A stretch of 64,000 nt of DNA from positions 1 to 64,000 of the forward strand of contig JBFWQE010000009.1 in NCBI GenBank assembly GCA_050249615.1, written 5' to 3'. The notes beneath the pieces are model-generated. The model ran no database searches and was not told the DNA's origin. It worked only from the letters and a program-made list of their open reading frames with translations. Source of the stretch: VFZN01 sp050249615. Lineage in GTDB: Bacteria > Acidobacteriota > Vicinamibacteria > Vicinamibacterales > UBA2999. A program made the translations under genes and the position numbers. This document shows, one piece after another, positions 46,389 through 54,815 of the stretch (the stretch's first letter is position 1; every line of letters starts with the position of its first letter).

Positions 46389-47134
46389 CCACGCGCATGC
46401 GGCTCGATGCCCTGCTCGTGCACAAGGGGCTGGTCGAGTCCCGGGAGAAGGCGCGCGCCCTGATCCTCGCCGGCCAGGTGGACGTCAACGGCCACGGCGC
46501 GCAGAAGGCCGGCACGATGGTGGACGTCGAAGCCGACGTGCGGGTCATCGGCCCTGCGCATCCCTGGGCGAGCCGCGGCGGCCTCAAGCTCGCCCACGCG
46601 CTCGACGCATTCGGCCTCGACGTCACGGGAGCGCTGGCCCTCGACCTCGGCGCGTCCACGGGCGGCTTCACCGACGTGCTGCTGCAACGGGGCGCGCGCC
46701 ATGTCATCGCCCTCGACGTCGGGCACGGGCAGCTGCACTGGAAGCTCCGCACCGATCCCCGCGTCACGGTCATCGAGGGCGTCAACGCCCGGCACCTCAC
46801 GCGGGCGGATCTTCCGGACATCGGCCGCGGCGTCGACTTCGTGTCCATCGACGTGTCGTTCATCTCCCTCGCGCTCATCTTCCCCGTCCTGCCGCCACTC
46901 CTGGCGCCGGGTGCCCGGATCGTGGCCCTGGTCAAGCCCCAGTTCGAGGCCGGGCGCCGTGACGTGGGCAAGAGGGGCGTGGTCTCCGACCCCGCGGTGC
47001 ACGAGCGCGTCGTCGCGGAGGTGACCACGGCGGCGGCTGGGGTAGGATTGGGCCGCCTGGCCCTGGTGGACTCGCCCATCACCGGCGCGCAGGGCAACAA
47101 GGAGTTCCTGATGCTCCTCGAGGCACGCCGGTGA
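46385..47134 (+). CDS. tlyA: TlyA-family rRNA (cytidine-2'-O)-methyltransferase
   Basis: The 249-residue protein has an N-terminal S4 RNA-binding domain (MRLDALLVHKGLVESREKARALILAG) and an FtsJ-like methyltransferase domain starting at SRGGLKLAHALDAF with the SAM loop DLGASTGGFTDVLLQRGA and later FISLALIFP and LVKPQFE. TlyA 2'-O-methylates 16S and 23S rRNA; some homologues were called haemolysins. It overlaps ispA upstream and nadK downstream by 4 bp each. Confidence 0.95.
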   Translation: MTTRMRLDALLVHKGLVESREKARALILAGQVDVNGHGAQKAGTMVDVEADVRVIGPAHPWASRGGLKLAHALDAFGLDVTGALALDLGASTGGFTDVLLQRGARHVIALDVGHGQLHWKLRTDPRVTVIEGVNARHLTRADLPDIGRGVDFVSIDVSFISLALIFPVLPPLLAPGARIVALVKPQFEAGRRDVGKRGVVSDPAVHERVVAEVTTAAAGVGLGRLALVDSPITGAQGNKEFLMLLEARR

Positions 47135-48024
47135 AAGTCGGCATCGTCACCAAGCCGCAGCTGCCCGACGCCGACGAGACCCTCGCCGCGCTCGAAGCGT
47201 GGCTGGCCGCGCGCGGGGTGGAGGCGTGGTGGTCACCCGATGCCGCCGCCGCACTGGCGCGGGGGGTCCGCCGGGTGGTCGAACGCGAGCACATGCCCGA
47301 CGAGGTGGACCTGGTGCTCGTGCTGGGCGGAGATGGCACGCTGCTCGCCATGGCCGACCGCATCGCCGCCACCGGGCGCGACATCCCCATCCTCGGCGTG
47401 AACTTCGGCTCGCTGGGCTTCCTCACCGAAATCACGAGGCCCGAGCTCTTCGCATCGCTCGAGGCCGTCGTCAGCGGACAGGCCGCGCACGACGAGCGGA
47501 TGATGCTGCGCGCCGTCGTGGCCGGCGATGAGCCGTCCGACTCGGCCGGCCCCCGCACTCACGCGGGCGGGTTCGTCGCGCTCAACGATGTCGTGTTCAC
47601 GCGCACCGCGCTGTCGCGCATGGTGGAGGTTTCGGTGTGGGTCGGCGACCAGTTCCTGACGACGGTGAAGGCGGACGGCCTGATCGTCGCCAGCCCCACA
47701 GGATCCACGGCCTACAACCTCTCCGCCGGCGGGCCCATCGTCCACCCGGCGATGGACGCGCTGGTCATCACGCCTATCGCGCCCCACGCGCTGACCAACC
47801 GTCCCATTGTCATCCCCGCCGAGCGCGACGTGCGCGTCGTGGCCACGAGCACCAACGCGGGAGACGAGATCTACGTCACCTTCGACGGGCAGTCCGGCTT
47901 CCCCCTCCCTCCGGGCCGCGCGGTGACCATCTCGCGCGCCCCCCGGCCACTGCGGCTCGTGCGCGCGTCGAATCGGAGCTACTTCGAGGTGCTCCGGCAG
48001 AAGCTGCGCTGGAACGAGCGGTAG
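47131..48024 (+). CDS. nadK: NAD kinase
   Basis: The 297-residue protein starts at GTG 47131 (GTGA overlap with tlyA). It has LGGDGTLL at residues 65-72, NFGSLGFLTE, the LNDVVF turn, the ASPTGSTAYNLSAGGPIV segment and HALTNRPIVIP. It phosphorylates NAD to NADP with ATP. It ends the xseB-ispA-tlyA-nadK unit; a GTCGGGAG-type repeat follows. Confidence 0.96.
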   Translation: MKVGIVTKPQLPDADETLAALEAWLAARGVEAWWSPDAAAALARGVRRVVEREHMPDEVDLVLVLGGDGTLLAMADRIAATGRDIPILGVNFGSLGFLTEITRPELFASLEAVVSGQAAHDERMMLRAVVAGDEPSDSAGPRTHAGGFVALNDVVFTRTALSRMVEVSVWVGDQFLTTVKADGLIVASPTGSTAYNLSAGGPIVHPAMDALVITPIAPHALTNRPIVIPAERDVRVVATSTNAGDEIYVTFDGQSGFPLPPGRAVTISRAPRPLRLVRASNRSYFEVLRQKLRWNER

Positions 48025-48028
48025 ATCG

Positions 48029-48072
48029 CGTCGGGAGTCGGGAACCGGGAGTCGGGAGCCTGGAGTCGGGTC
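48029..48072. repeat. GTCGGGAG-type repeat between convergent nadK and the HAD-ATPase gene
   Basis: About five GAGTCGGG/GTCGGGAG units fill the 46-bp gap between the two convergent stop codons. Confidence 0.75.
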
Positions 48073-49834
48073 ACGCGGTGGAGGGCTGGCGCGTGAAGGG
48101 CTCGACCGGCGGCTCGTACCGCGCGCGGATGGCCTGGCTGATGGCCTCGGCCGCGTCCCTGGCCATGTCGTCCCTCTCGCTCCAGTCCTCGATGGCGCGC
48201 ACTCGGGCGGCCAGCGGCCCGTCACGGAAGACGTGCTCGATCCAACGGGAGAAGTCGTGGCGCCACAGATGCCCCTGCAGGACGGCGGGCGGCTGGCTGC
48301 CCAGCAGCGACATGAACTCCTTCATCGTCCGCGCGTGCGGCCGCGCGCGGGCCCCTTCGCCGAAGACGAAGGCCTGGGCGTCGGCAATGGGCATGTCGAG
48401 GTACTTGGAGCGGTGCCGCACGTGCTCGGTCAGCCGCGGGGCCACCGTGAATCGCACGACCTCGCCGTGCGCCTCGTCGGCGCCGGGCAGCAACGCCGCC
48501 TCCTCGGGCCCGAGACGCGCCACCATGGACTTCGGGAGGGGTCGGTCCGAGCCCGGACAGCACATCGCCGCCAGGGTCTCCGCCTCGTGGGCGTCCGTTT
48601 CACGGCGCAGGATGGCCACCGTGTCCTGGGGCAGGCGCGCATCCGGCGAGATGGTCGAGAGCCGGTAGGTCACGAGGATGTAGCCGGCCAGCTCCGGATC
48701 GATCAGGTGGTTCACGCTCCCGGGCCACAGGAAGTAGTGCGCCTCGTCCAGCAGTATCTTGTGCGGCAGGCCGGTGCGCCGGCGCAGGGTGTTCAGCAGT
48801 GGCAGGACCCCGCGCACGTAGGTCACCTTGTCGCGATGCGGCGCCTTGCTCAGGTCGATCACGACGCTGACGTCCGGGTACTCGAGCGTGCGCATCAGCT
48901 CGCGCGCGGTGGGCAGGGCATCTTCCCCACCGAGGACCACCACGCCGGGCAGGGTCCGAAGGGAGACGAAGTCGCCTTCGGGGTCCAGCACGCAGACGCA
49001 GTAGCCCTGCAGGATGAGCTGCTCGCACAGCAGCCCCGCGAGCGCCGACTTGCCGGAGCCGGGCTCGCCGCCAATCAGGATGGTCCGCCCGCGCAGCGCC
49101 AGCCGCAATTCCGCCCCGCCCTTCCGGTGTCCGAGCAGCATCGAACGCCGCCCCATCTGGGCGGCCGACAGCCGCGTCTGGCGCGAGGCCCGCTGGATGT
49201 ACTGGGCCACCGCGTCGGGCCCGCGGCCCTCGATCACCTCGTCGGCCACGGCCTTGAGGGCCGGGCTGCCCCAGCCCACCGCGACGCCGACCTCGCACGC
49301 GTCCAGCATGTCGTGATCGTTCTCGGCGTCGCCGATGGCGATGGTGTTGTGCAGCGAGACGCGGATGGACCTCAGCGCCTCGCGCAGGCCGGTGGACTTG
49401 GCGACCGCGGGTGGCAGGATCATCAGGCGCCCGCGGTTGAAGGCCAGGACGAGCGGGAGCTGCAGCCGGTGGAGGATCTCCAGCACGGCCGCCGCGGCGC
49501 CGCCGTCGGTCTCCACGATCGACGACCCCACGACGAACGGCACGCCGCGCCGCGTCAGCTCCTCGAGGAACACCGGCGCCGGCGGATGCGACAGCACGGC
49601 ACGCCGCGCGCGCGCCGGAAACTCCAGCACCGCGCCGTTCTCCCCGACGATGGCGTCGAAGACGGCGAGGTCCCCGGCGCAGGCGTGCAAGTCGTCCAGC
49701 CGGCGGCCGGTGGCGAGCACCGTCACGATGCCGCGACGCCGCGCGTCCCCAATGGCATCCGCCACGCTCGCCGGCAGCCGGCCGTCGAACGTCAGCGTGC
49801 CGTCGAAATCCAGGGCAAAGGCCGATAGCTTCAT
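48071..49834 (-). CDS. HAD phosphatase fused to a HerA-like P-loop ATPase
   Basis: The 587-residue protein joins two domains. Residues 1-225 are a Cof/SPP-type HAD phosphatase: DFDGTL with D9 and D11, ATGRRL, and GDAENDHDM at 168-176. Residues about 235-560 form an ATPase with Walker A GGEPGSGKS (255-263), DPEGDF (284-289, like the HerA DPHGE motif), Walker B ILLDEAH (360-366) and a terminal helical region. HerA-type ATPases move DNA or assemble hexamers; the fused phosphatase may act on a nucleotide or sugar phosphate. It follows a USP gene by 20 nt, itself behind a CBS protein. Function unknown. Confidence 0.8.
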   Translation of the reverse strand: MKLSAFALDFDGTLTFDGRLPASVADAIGDARRRGIVTVLATGRRLDDLHACAGDLAVFDAIVGENGAVLEFPARARRAVLSHPPAPVFLEELTRRGVPFVVGSSIVETDGGAAAAVLEILHRLQLPLVLAFNRGRLMILPPAVAKSTGLREALRSIRVSLHNTIAIGDAENDHDMLDACEVGVAVGWGSPALKAVADEVIEGRGPDAVAQYIQRASRQTRLSAAQMGRRSMLLGHRKGGAELRLALRGRTILIGGEPGSGKSALAGLLCEQLILQGYCVCVLDPEGDFVSLRTLPGVVVLGGEDALPTARELMRTLEYPDVSVVIDLSKAPHRDKVTYVRGVLPLLNTLRRRTGLPHKILLDEAHYFLWPGSVNHLIDPELAGYILVTYRLSTISPDARLPQDTVAILRRETDAHEAETLAAMCCPGSDRPLPKSMVARLGPEEAALLPGADEAHGEVVRFTVAPRLTEHVRHRSKYLDMPIADAQAFVFGEGARARPHARTMKEFMSLLGSQPPAVLQGHLWRHDFSRWIEHVFRDGPLAARVRAIEDWSERDDMARDAAEAISQAIRARYEPPVEPFTRQPSTA

Positions 49835-49854
49835 CGGACCGCCTCTGCGGCGCC

Positions 49855-50349
49855 TCAGACCGGCCTGACCGGCGCGAGCGTGTCGGGCTGGACGAAGTCG
49901 CGCTCGGTGGCGCGAACGGTCAGCACCGGGCAGGGCGCCCGCCGCACGACGCGTTCGGCGACGCTGCCCATCAGCAGGTGCTCGAGCGCGCCGCGTCCGT
50001 GCGTGCCCATGACGATCAGATCGATGTGGTTGGCACGCGCGTACTCGAGAATGTCGGCAGCGGCGGATGGCGCCTGCCTCACCACGTCGACCACCTTCAG
50101 CGAGGTGCGGTCGTCGTCGGTCAAGGCCTCTGCCATCTGGCGCCGCCCGACCTCCAGCAGTCCCGCTTCCACCTGCTGCACCGCGGGCATTGGCACTTCG
50201 GCACCACCGGGAAGCATCACGCTCTCCACCGAGTGGAGCACGTGCAGCACGGCGCCGAACTGGCGGGCGAGATGCCGCCCGTACACCAGGGCCAGCTCCG
50301 AAGGTGGGCCGAAATCCGTCGGGACCAGAATGCTGTTGAGCGCGATCAT
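49855..50349 (-). CDS. Universal stress protein, single domain
   Basis: The 164-residue protein starts at ATG 50349, with a strong GGAGG at 7 nt. It has the USP beginning ILVPTDFGPPSELALVYG and the complete ATP-binding end VMGTHGRGALEHLLMGSVAERVVRRAPCPVLTV. It binds ATP and is usually induced by starvation or oxidative stress. It lies between the CBS gene and the HAD-ATPase gene on one strand. Confidence 0.93.
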   Translation of the reverse strand: MIALNSILVPTDFGPPSELALVYGRHLARQFGAVLHVLHSVESVMLPGGAEVPMPAVQQVEAGLLEVGRRQMAEALTDDDRTSLKVVDVVRQAPSAAADILEYARANHIDLIVMGTHGRGALEHLLMGSVAERVVRRAPCPVLTVRATERDFVQPDTLAPVRPV

Positions 50350-50472
50350 GGTTTGTCCTCCTGCACGCCGGCCCTGCGGTGGGCCGGCGACTGACGGCAA
50401 ACCGGCGCGCCGGATTCCGCGGCTGCCGGATTCCCGTCCGAGTGTGCCGGACCGGTGCCGAGGCCGATCCGG

Positions 50473-50928
50473 CTACCAGCCTCCGCCCGAGCCGTGCTGC
50501 TTGCGGTGCGGAACCCGCTTCTTCAGGATCGGCCGGGCCGCCCGCTTGGGCTGCCGGCCCGCGCCCTGGCCCACCAGATCGAGCAGGTCACTGACGGTCA
50601 CGATGCCCATGACCTTGCCGCGCTGCACCACGACGAGCGACCCGATCGCCCGTCCCCGCATGACGTTCGCGGCCCGGCTCGTGAGCGCATTGGGGCCGAC
50701 GGTCACCACGTGCGTCTGCATCACGTCTTCGACGTTCTTCCCCCCACGGCGCCCCGTCGTGACCGATTCGGGCAGGTCGCGCGCCGACACCACGCCCTGG
50801 AGCACACCGTTGTCCATCACCACCAGGTGATGAATGCCTTTCGAGCGCATGAGCTGCGCGGCCATCGCCGCAGGGGTCTGCGGCTCCACGGTCGCAACAT
50901 TCTCGCTCATTACCTCAAATACCCTCAT
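50473..50928 (-). CDS. Two-CBS-domain protein
   Basis: The 151-residue protein from ATG 50928 (GGGAGGC upstream) has a pair of CBS motifs: VFEVMSENVATVEPQTPAAMAAQLMRSKGIHHLVV and VEDVMQTHVVTVGPNALTSRAANVMRGRAIGSLVVV, plus a basic tail (KRAARPILKKRVPHRK). A CBS pair binds adenine nucleotides such as AMP or ATP and works as an energy-state sensor. With no catalytic partner fused, it may act on the neighbouring USP or ATPase products, or on nucleic acid through its tail; this is inference. Confidence 0.9.
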   Translation of the reverse strand: MRVFEVMSENVATVEPQTPAAMAAQLMRSKGIHHLVVMDNGVLQGVVSARDLPESVTTGRRGGKNVEDVMQTHVVTVGPNALTSRAANVMRGRAIGSLVVVQRGKVMGIVTVSDLLDLVGQGAGRQPKRAARPILKKRVPHRKQHGSGGGW

Positions 50929-51009
50929 ATCTGCCTCCCTGGCGTGCCGCGCCATCCACGATCGAAAGTGCAAACCGGTTGCCAGTCCGGACCAGGTTGA
51001 TCCATTCGC

Positions 51010-52047
51010 CTAGCGAGAACGGCGGCGCTCCCGGAAGTACCGGACCTGCCACTCGTGCACGTTACGGTTGTGCTCGGCCAGCGTGTCGGCAAAGACGTGC
51101 GAGCCATCGTTCCGGCTCACGAAGTACAGGTGGCGCACGTCGGCCGGTCGGATCGCGGCCTCGATGGAGGCCAGGCCCGGTGACGCGATCGGTCCCGGGG
51201 GCAGGCCCGCGTACCGGTACGTGTTGTAGGGTGAGTCGAACTGCAGGTCGGCCCGCGAGAGGTTGCCGTCGTATCGGCCGGCCAGCCGGAGGGCATAGAT
51301 GACCGTGGGATCGGCCTGCATGCCCATGCCGATGGCCAGGCGGTTGCGGTACACGGCGGCGACCAGGGGCCGCTCCTCGGCGCGCGCAGTCTCCTTCTCC
51401 ACCAGGGAGGCCAGCGTCACGACCTGGCGCGTGGTCAAGCCGGCGGCAGCGGCCTCGGCCTGCAGGCCCTCCGAATACAGCTTGCGGAAGAGCCCCACCA
51501 TCTGTGCCACCAGCTCGTCGGCCGTGGTTCCCCTGGGCAACGCATAGGTCTCGGGAAACAGGTAGCCCTCGAGGTCGCGCGCGTCAGGATCGAGATCCGC
51601 GATGAGCGCGCGGTTCTTCGCGGCCCGCTCGAACTCGGCGGCCGGCCCGAACCCGCGCTCCTCGAATACGGCCGCTATGTCCGCGATGATGAGCCCCTCG
51701 CGGAACGTGACCAGCCGCTTGTAGACGTCCCCGCGCGCGATGCGATCGATGACCTCGACAGCGCTCGACGCCCGATCGAAGCGGTACTCGCCCGCCTTCA
51801 GGTCGCGAGCCCGGCCTGTCAGCCACAGCGCGACGCGGAAGGTGTTCGCGTCGCGCACGACGCCGGCCTCCGCCAGCCGGGCGCCGACGCCGCCCGCACC
51901 CGTGCCCGGTGGGATGTCCACGAACTGCTCAGGGCCTTCGAAGCCTTGAAACGGTTCGTGCACGCGCGTGTACGCCACCCACGCAACACCGGCCGCGGCC
52001 AGGCCCAGGACTATGGCGAGAATCAACAGCCCCTTGACGACGCGCAT
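51010..52047 (-). CDS. mltG: Endolytic peptidoglycan transglycosylase MltG
   Basis: The 345-residue protein has one N-terminal transmembrane helix, a LysM-like region (VDIPPGTGAGGVGARLAEAGVV), and the YceG/MltG domain with LEGYLFPETYALPRG, the catalytic Glu in LASLVEKETA, RNRLAIGMGMQADPTVIYAL and FDSPYNTYRYAGLPPGPIA. It cleaves nascent glycan strands and sets their length. It follows ruvX by 3 nt; the mltG-ruvX pair is common. Confidence 0.95.
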   Translation of the reverse strand: MRVVKGLLILAIVLGLAAAGVAWVAYTRVHEPFQGFEGPEQFVDIPPGTGAGGVGARLAEAGVVRDANTFRVALWLTGRARDLKAGEYRFDRASSAVEVIDRIARGDVYKRLVTFREGLIIADIAAVFEERGFGPAAEFERAAKNRALIADLDPDARDLEGYLFPETYALPRGTTADELVAQMVGLFRKLYSEGLQAEAAAAGLTTRQVVTLASLVEKETARAEERPLVAAVYRNRLAIGMGMQADPTVIYALRLAGRYDGNLSRADLQFDSPYNTYRYAGLPPGPIASPGLASIEAAIRPADVRHLYFVSRNDGSHVFADTLAEHNRNVHEWQVRYFRERRRSR

Positions 52048-52050
52048 GGC

Positions 52051-52482
52051 TCAGGATCGATGGTCGAGGAAGTCCTGCAGGACGACCGCGGCAGCGGCGG
52101 CATCGAGCTTCTTCTTGCGCACGCGCCAGTCGCGATGGCCGCGTTCGGTCAGCCGCCGCTCGGCCTCGTGGCTCGACAACCGCTCGTCCTGCAGGACGAC
52201 GCGCACCGTGGTCCGCGCCTCGAGGGCGCGCGCAAACGCTTCGACGCGCGGGGTCTGATCGGTGGGCGTACCGTCGAGGCGACGAGGCCAGCCGACCACC
52301 ACCACGTCGAGCCCCTCGTCTTCCCGCTGAAGGCCGTCGATCGTCTCGACGATCAGCCGCAGCGTGTCCCCCTCCGACGATGGTCGCTCGACCAGCCGCC
52401 ACGGCGAGGCCAGCGTGCCGGTGGCGTCGCTCAGCGCAAGGCCAATCCGGCGCGCGCCGTAGTCGATGCCGAGCGCCCGCAC
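52051..52482 (-). CDS. ruvX: Putative pre-16S rRNA nuclease YqgF/RuvX
   Basis: The 143-residue RNase-H-fold protein has the family segments ALGIDYGARRIGLALSD, VVGWPRRLDGT, LQDERLSSHEAERRL and DAAAAAVVLQDFL, with the acidic active-site residues. It starts at GTG 52482, with TATACT 6 nt upstream on the minus strand. It matures the 5' end of 16S rRNA in other bacteria. It is transcribed divergently from the phosphodiesterase lipoprotein gene. Confidence 0.93.
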   Translation of the reverse strand: MRALGIDYGARRIGLALSDATGTLASPWRLVERPSSEGDTLRLIVETIDGLQREDEGLDVVVVGWPRRLDGTPTDQTPRVEAFARALEARTTVRVVLQDERLSSHEAERRLTERGHRDWRVRKKKLDAAAAAVVLQDFLDHRS

Positions 52483-52488
52483 CCCGCC

Positions 52489-52496
52489 AGTATAAG
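52489..52496. promoter_or_regulatory. Overlapping divergent -10-like hexamers for ruvX and the phosphodiesterase gene
   Basis: AGTATAAG contains TATACT on the minus strand (6 nt before GTG 52482) and TATAAG on the plus strand (9 nt before GTG 52506). The two genes are only 23 nt apart, so neither can have a conventional leader. Confidence 0.55.
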
Positions 52497-52505
52497 ATGC
52501 GCGGC

Positions 52506-54515
52506 GTGCGGAGCTTGTGCCTGGCCGCGGCCCTGCTGGCCGCGGCGTGCGCGCCCACGCCGGACACGGCCGTGCGGAGGCTGGTCGTGCTCGCGGTGGA
52601 CGGCATGGATCCCGAGATCACCGAGCGGTTGATCCGGCAGGGCCGCGCGCCGCACCTGGCCGACCTCGCCCGCGCCTCGGGCGTCACGCGCGTTATCTCG
52701 ACGCCGGGTGCCGAACCGGCGTCGGCCTGGACCTCGCTGGCGACAGGCGTCAACGCCGGGCGGCATGGCGTGTTCGACCTGATCGCCCCCGATCCCGACT
52801 CGGGGCGGCCCCGGGCCGCCACGCTGGTGCCTCGCGCGTCCCGGCGGTGGTTCGGCCGCTGGTGGTCGGAAGGCGCCGCGTACGAGCCCGTCGTGGACGT
52901 CGAGCCCTTCTGGACACGCCTGGGACAAGCCGGCACTCGCGCCCGGGTGCTCTTCGTGCCGGGCACCTTCCCCCCGCGACCGATCCCTGGAGGCACGCTC
53001 ATCGCCGGCACGCCGCTCCCCGACTGGGGCGGCAGCCCCGGAGCCGGCTACACATGGCTCGCCTCCGACGTCTCACCGTCCCAGGTGGGTCCCACCCGGT
53101 ACGGAGGCCGCGTCGAGCGCCTCGCCTTCGCGCGGAACATCGCGCACGCCACCGTGGTGGGCTTGCGCGCCCCCGAACGCAGGGACCTTCCGCTCACCGT
53201 CACCTGGAATCCTGAGGCCCGCAGCGCGAACATCGCCATCGGCGACGCCTCGGTGTACCTCGCCGAGGGCCAGCGCAGCAGGTGGGTCGAGCTCTCCGTC
53301 AGCGTGAGCCCCGTGACCCGGGTTCGCGGCCTGGTGCAGCTCTATCTCGCCCGCGCCGGCAACGACGTGCAGCTCTACGTGTCGCCCATTCAGTGGCATC
53401 CCGCCGCCCCGCCGTCCGCCATTTCCGCCCCGCCCTCGGCTGCCGGTCGACTGTTCGATCGCCTCGGCGTGTACCGCACTCTGGCCTGGCCGGAGGCCGG
53501 GTGGGCGCTGGCAGACGGGTGGCTGCCTGAGGCCTTGTTCATCGCCGCCGAGGAAGAGACGTTCGAGGATCGGGCGGAGGCGCTGCTCAATCGCGTGGAC
53601 TCGGCCGACTGGCACCTCATCGTCGCGGGCATCGAGAGCCTCGACACGACCGGCCGGCTCATGTGGCGCTTCATCGACCCGGGGCATGCCACGCACGACA
53701 GCGCCCTGGCGCCGAAGTTCGCCGGCGCGATCGAGCGCATGTACCTGCGGCTGGACGAGCTCGTCGGCCAGATCCGCGCCCGGTTGCCTGACGGAGCGGA
53801 CCTGGCGGTGGTGTCGCCCTACGGGCTGTACACCGCGCGCCACGTGGTGGATCTGAATCGATGGCTCGCCACGGAAGGGCTGCTCCACTGGCGCGCGCCG
53901 CCGGGTCCGGTCACGCTCGCCGCTCTGGCCGATGCCTCGCTGTGGGAGGACACCGTGGACTGGACGAAGACGACCGCACGGGCGATGGGAGCGGGACATC
54001 TCTACATCAACGTGCGCGGCCGTGACCCGGGAGGAATCGTCGAGCCCGGGGCGGCCTACGAGGCCGTTCTCCAGCAGCTGCGCGAGGGACTCGAACGACT
54101 CACCGATCCGCTCTCGGGTCGGCGGGTGGTCGCGCGCGTGCGTCCGGGCCGGGAGTTGTTCACGGGCCCGCACGCCGCCGGCGCACCGGACCTGGTCGTT
54201 ACCTTTTCACCGGGCTATCGCGCCAGTTGGGACGCCATGCTGGGCGGCGCAGCGGAGGTCGCCATCGATCGAAACCACGAGCGATGGAGCGCCGAGCACT
54301 CGTCGGTGGATGAGCGGACGGTGCCCGGCGTGTGGTTGTCGTCGGTGGCCGTGTCAGCGACGGAGATGAGCGTGCTCGACGTCGCCCCGACCATCCTGGG
54401 GTACTTCGGGCAGGCGGGCGTGGATCTCGACGGCGGGTCGCAACTCGCCTCCCCGTCGGGCGTGGATGATCACGCCGGAGGCGCCGCCGCGCCTCCCAGG
54501 AAATCGCGCAGGTAG
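52506..54515 (+). CDS. Alkaline-phosphatase-superfamily phosphodiesterase lipoprotein
   Basis: From GTG 52506 the protein is 669 residues. It begins with a lipoprotein signal (LAAALLAAAC) and has VLAVDGMDPEI as the first metal site and STPGAEPASAWTSLATG as the nucleophile region (Thr/Ser), as in type I phosphodiesterase/nucleotide pyrophosphatase proteins. Later segments include VAGIESLDTTGRLMW, ADLAVVSPYG and ELFTGPHAAGAPDLVVTF. It is probably an exported phosphodiesterase of lipids, nucleotides or polyols. ATG 52497 is a possible start but touches the -10-like element. Its last 46 bp overlap the convergent membrane-protein gene. Confidence 0.8.
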   Translation: MRSLCLAAALLAAACAPTPDTAVRRLVVLAVDGMDPEITERLIRQGRAPHLADLARASGVTRVISTPGAEPASAWTSLATGVNAGRHGVFDLIAPDPDSGRPRAATLVPRASRRWFGRWWSEGAAYEPVVDVEPFWTRLGQAGTRARVLFVPGTFPPRPIPGGTLIAGTPLPDWGGSPGAGYTWLASDVSPSQVGPTRYGGRVERLAFARNIAHATVVGLRAPERRDLPLTVTWNPEARSANIAIGDASVYLAEGQRSRWVELSVSVSPVTRVRGLVQLYLARAGNDVQLYVSPIQWHPAAPPSAISAPPSAAGRLFDRLGVYRTLAWPEAGWALADGWLPEALFIAAEEETFEDRAEALLNRVDSADWHLIVAGIESLDTTGRLMWRFIDPGHATHDSALAPKFAGAIERMYLRLDELVGQIRARLPDGADLAVVSPYGLYTARHVVDLNRWLATEGLLHWRAPPGPVTLAALADASLWEDTVDWTKTTARAMGAGHLYINVRGRDPGGIVEPGAAYEAVLQQLREGLERLTDPLSGRRVVARVRPGRELFTGPHAAGAPDLVVTFSPGYRASWDAMLGGAAEVAIDRNHERWSAEHSSVDERTVPGVWLSSVAVSATEMSVLDVAPTILGYFGQAGVDLDGGSQLASPSGVDDHAGGAAAPPRKSRR

Positions 54516-54790
54516 AAGGCCACGACCGCGGCGCTGGCGACGAGCGCAAGCATGCGGGTCACGGCCGGCCTGGTTCCCACGACCCGCTGAGTGATGAGCT
54601 GGACGGGCTGCCACTCGATGAAAAACACCAGATAGGACAGGGCCATGCCCATGGGGATCCCGAGGCTCGGGACGAGCACCATCGGCAGGAGGGTCAGGGT
54701 GAACACCCCGCCGAGCCAGGTGCTGATGGTCAACCACCGCAACTCTCCCCGGGAGATGATCACGGGGGCCGATTCCGGGGGGTTCTGCAT
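54470..54790 (-). CDS. Small membrane protein, convergent overlap with the phosphodiesterase gene
   Basis: The 106-residue protein from ATG 54790 has three hydrophobic helices (WLGGVFTLTLLPMVLVPSLG, MALSYLVFFIEW and VTRMLALVASAAVVAFYL). TAAGAT ends 6 nt before the start. No family is recognised. Its 3' end overlaps the opposing gene by 46 bp, so the two messages can form antisense pairs at their tails. Confidence 0.55.
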   Translation of the reverse strand: MQNPPESAPVIISRGELRWLTISTWLGGVFTLTLLPMVLVPSLGIPMGMALSYLVFFIEWQPVQLITQRVVGTRPAVTRMLALVASAAVVAFYLRDFLGGAAAPPA

Positions 54791-54796
54791 CAACCG

Positions 54797-54806
54797 ATCT
54801 TACAAT
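54797..54806. promoter_or_regulatory. Overlapping divergent -10-like hexamers for the small membrane protein and envC
   Basis: The ten bases ATCTTACAAT carry TAAGAT on the minus strand (6 nt before ATG 54790) and TACAAT on the plus strand (9 nt before ATG 54816). This is the most compact divergent start pair in the window. Confidence 0.55.
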
Positions 54807-54815
54807 TGCGCCACG

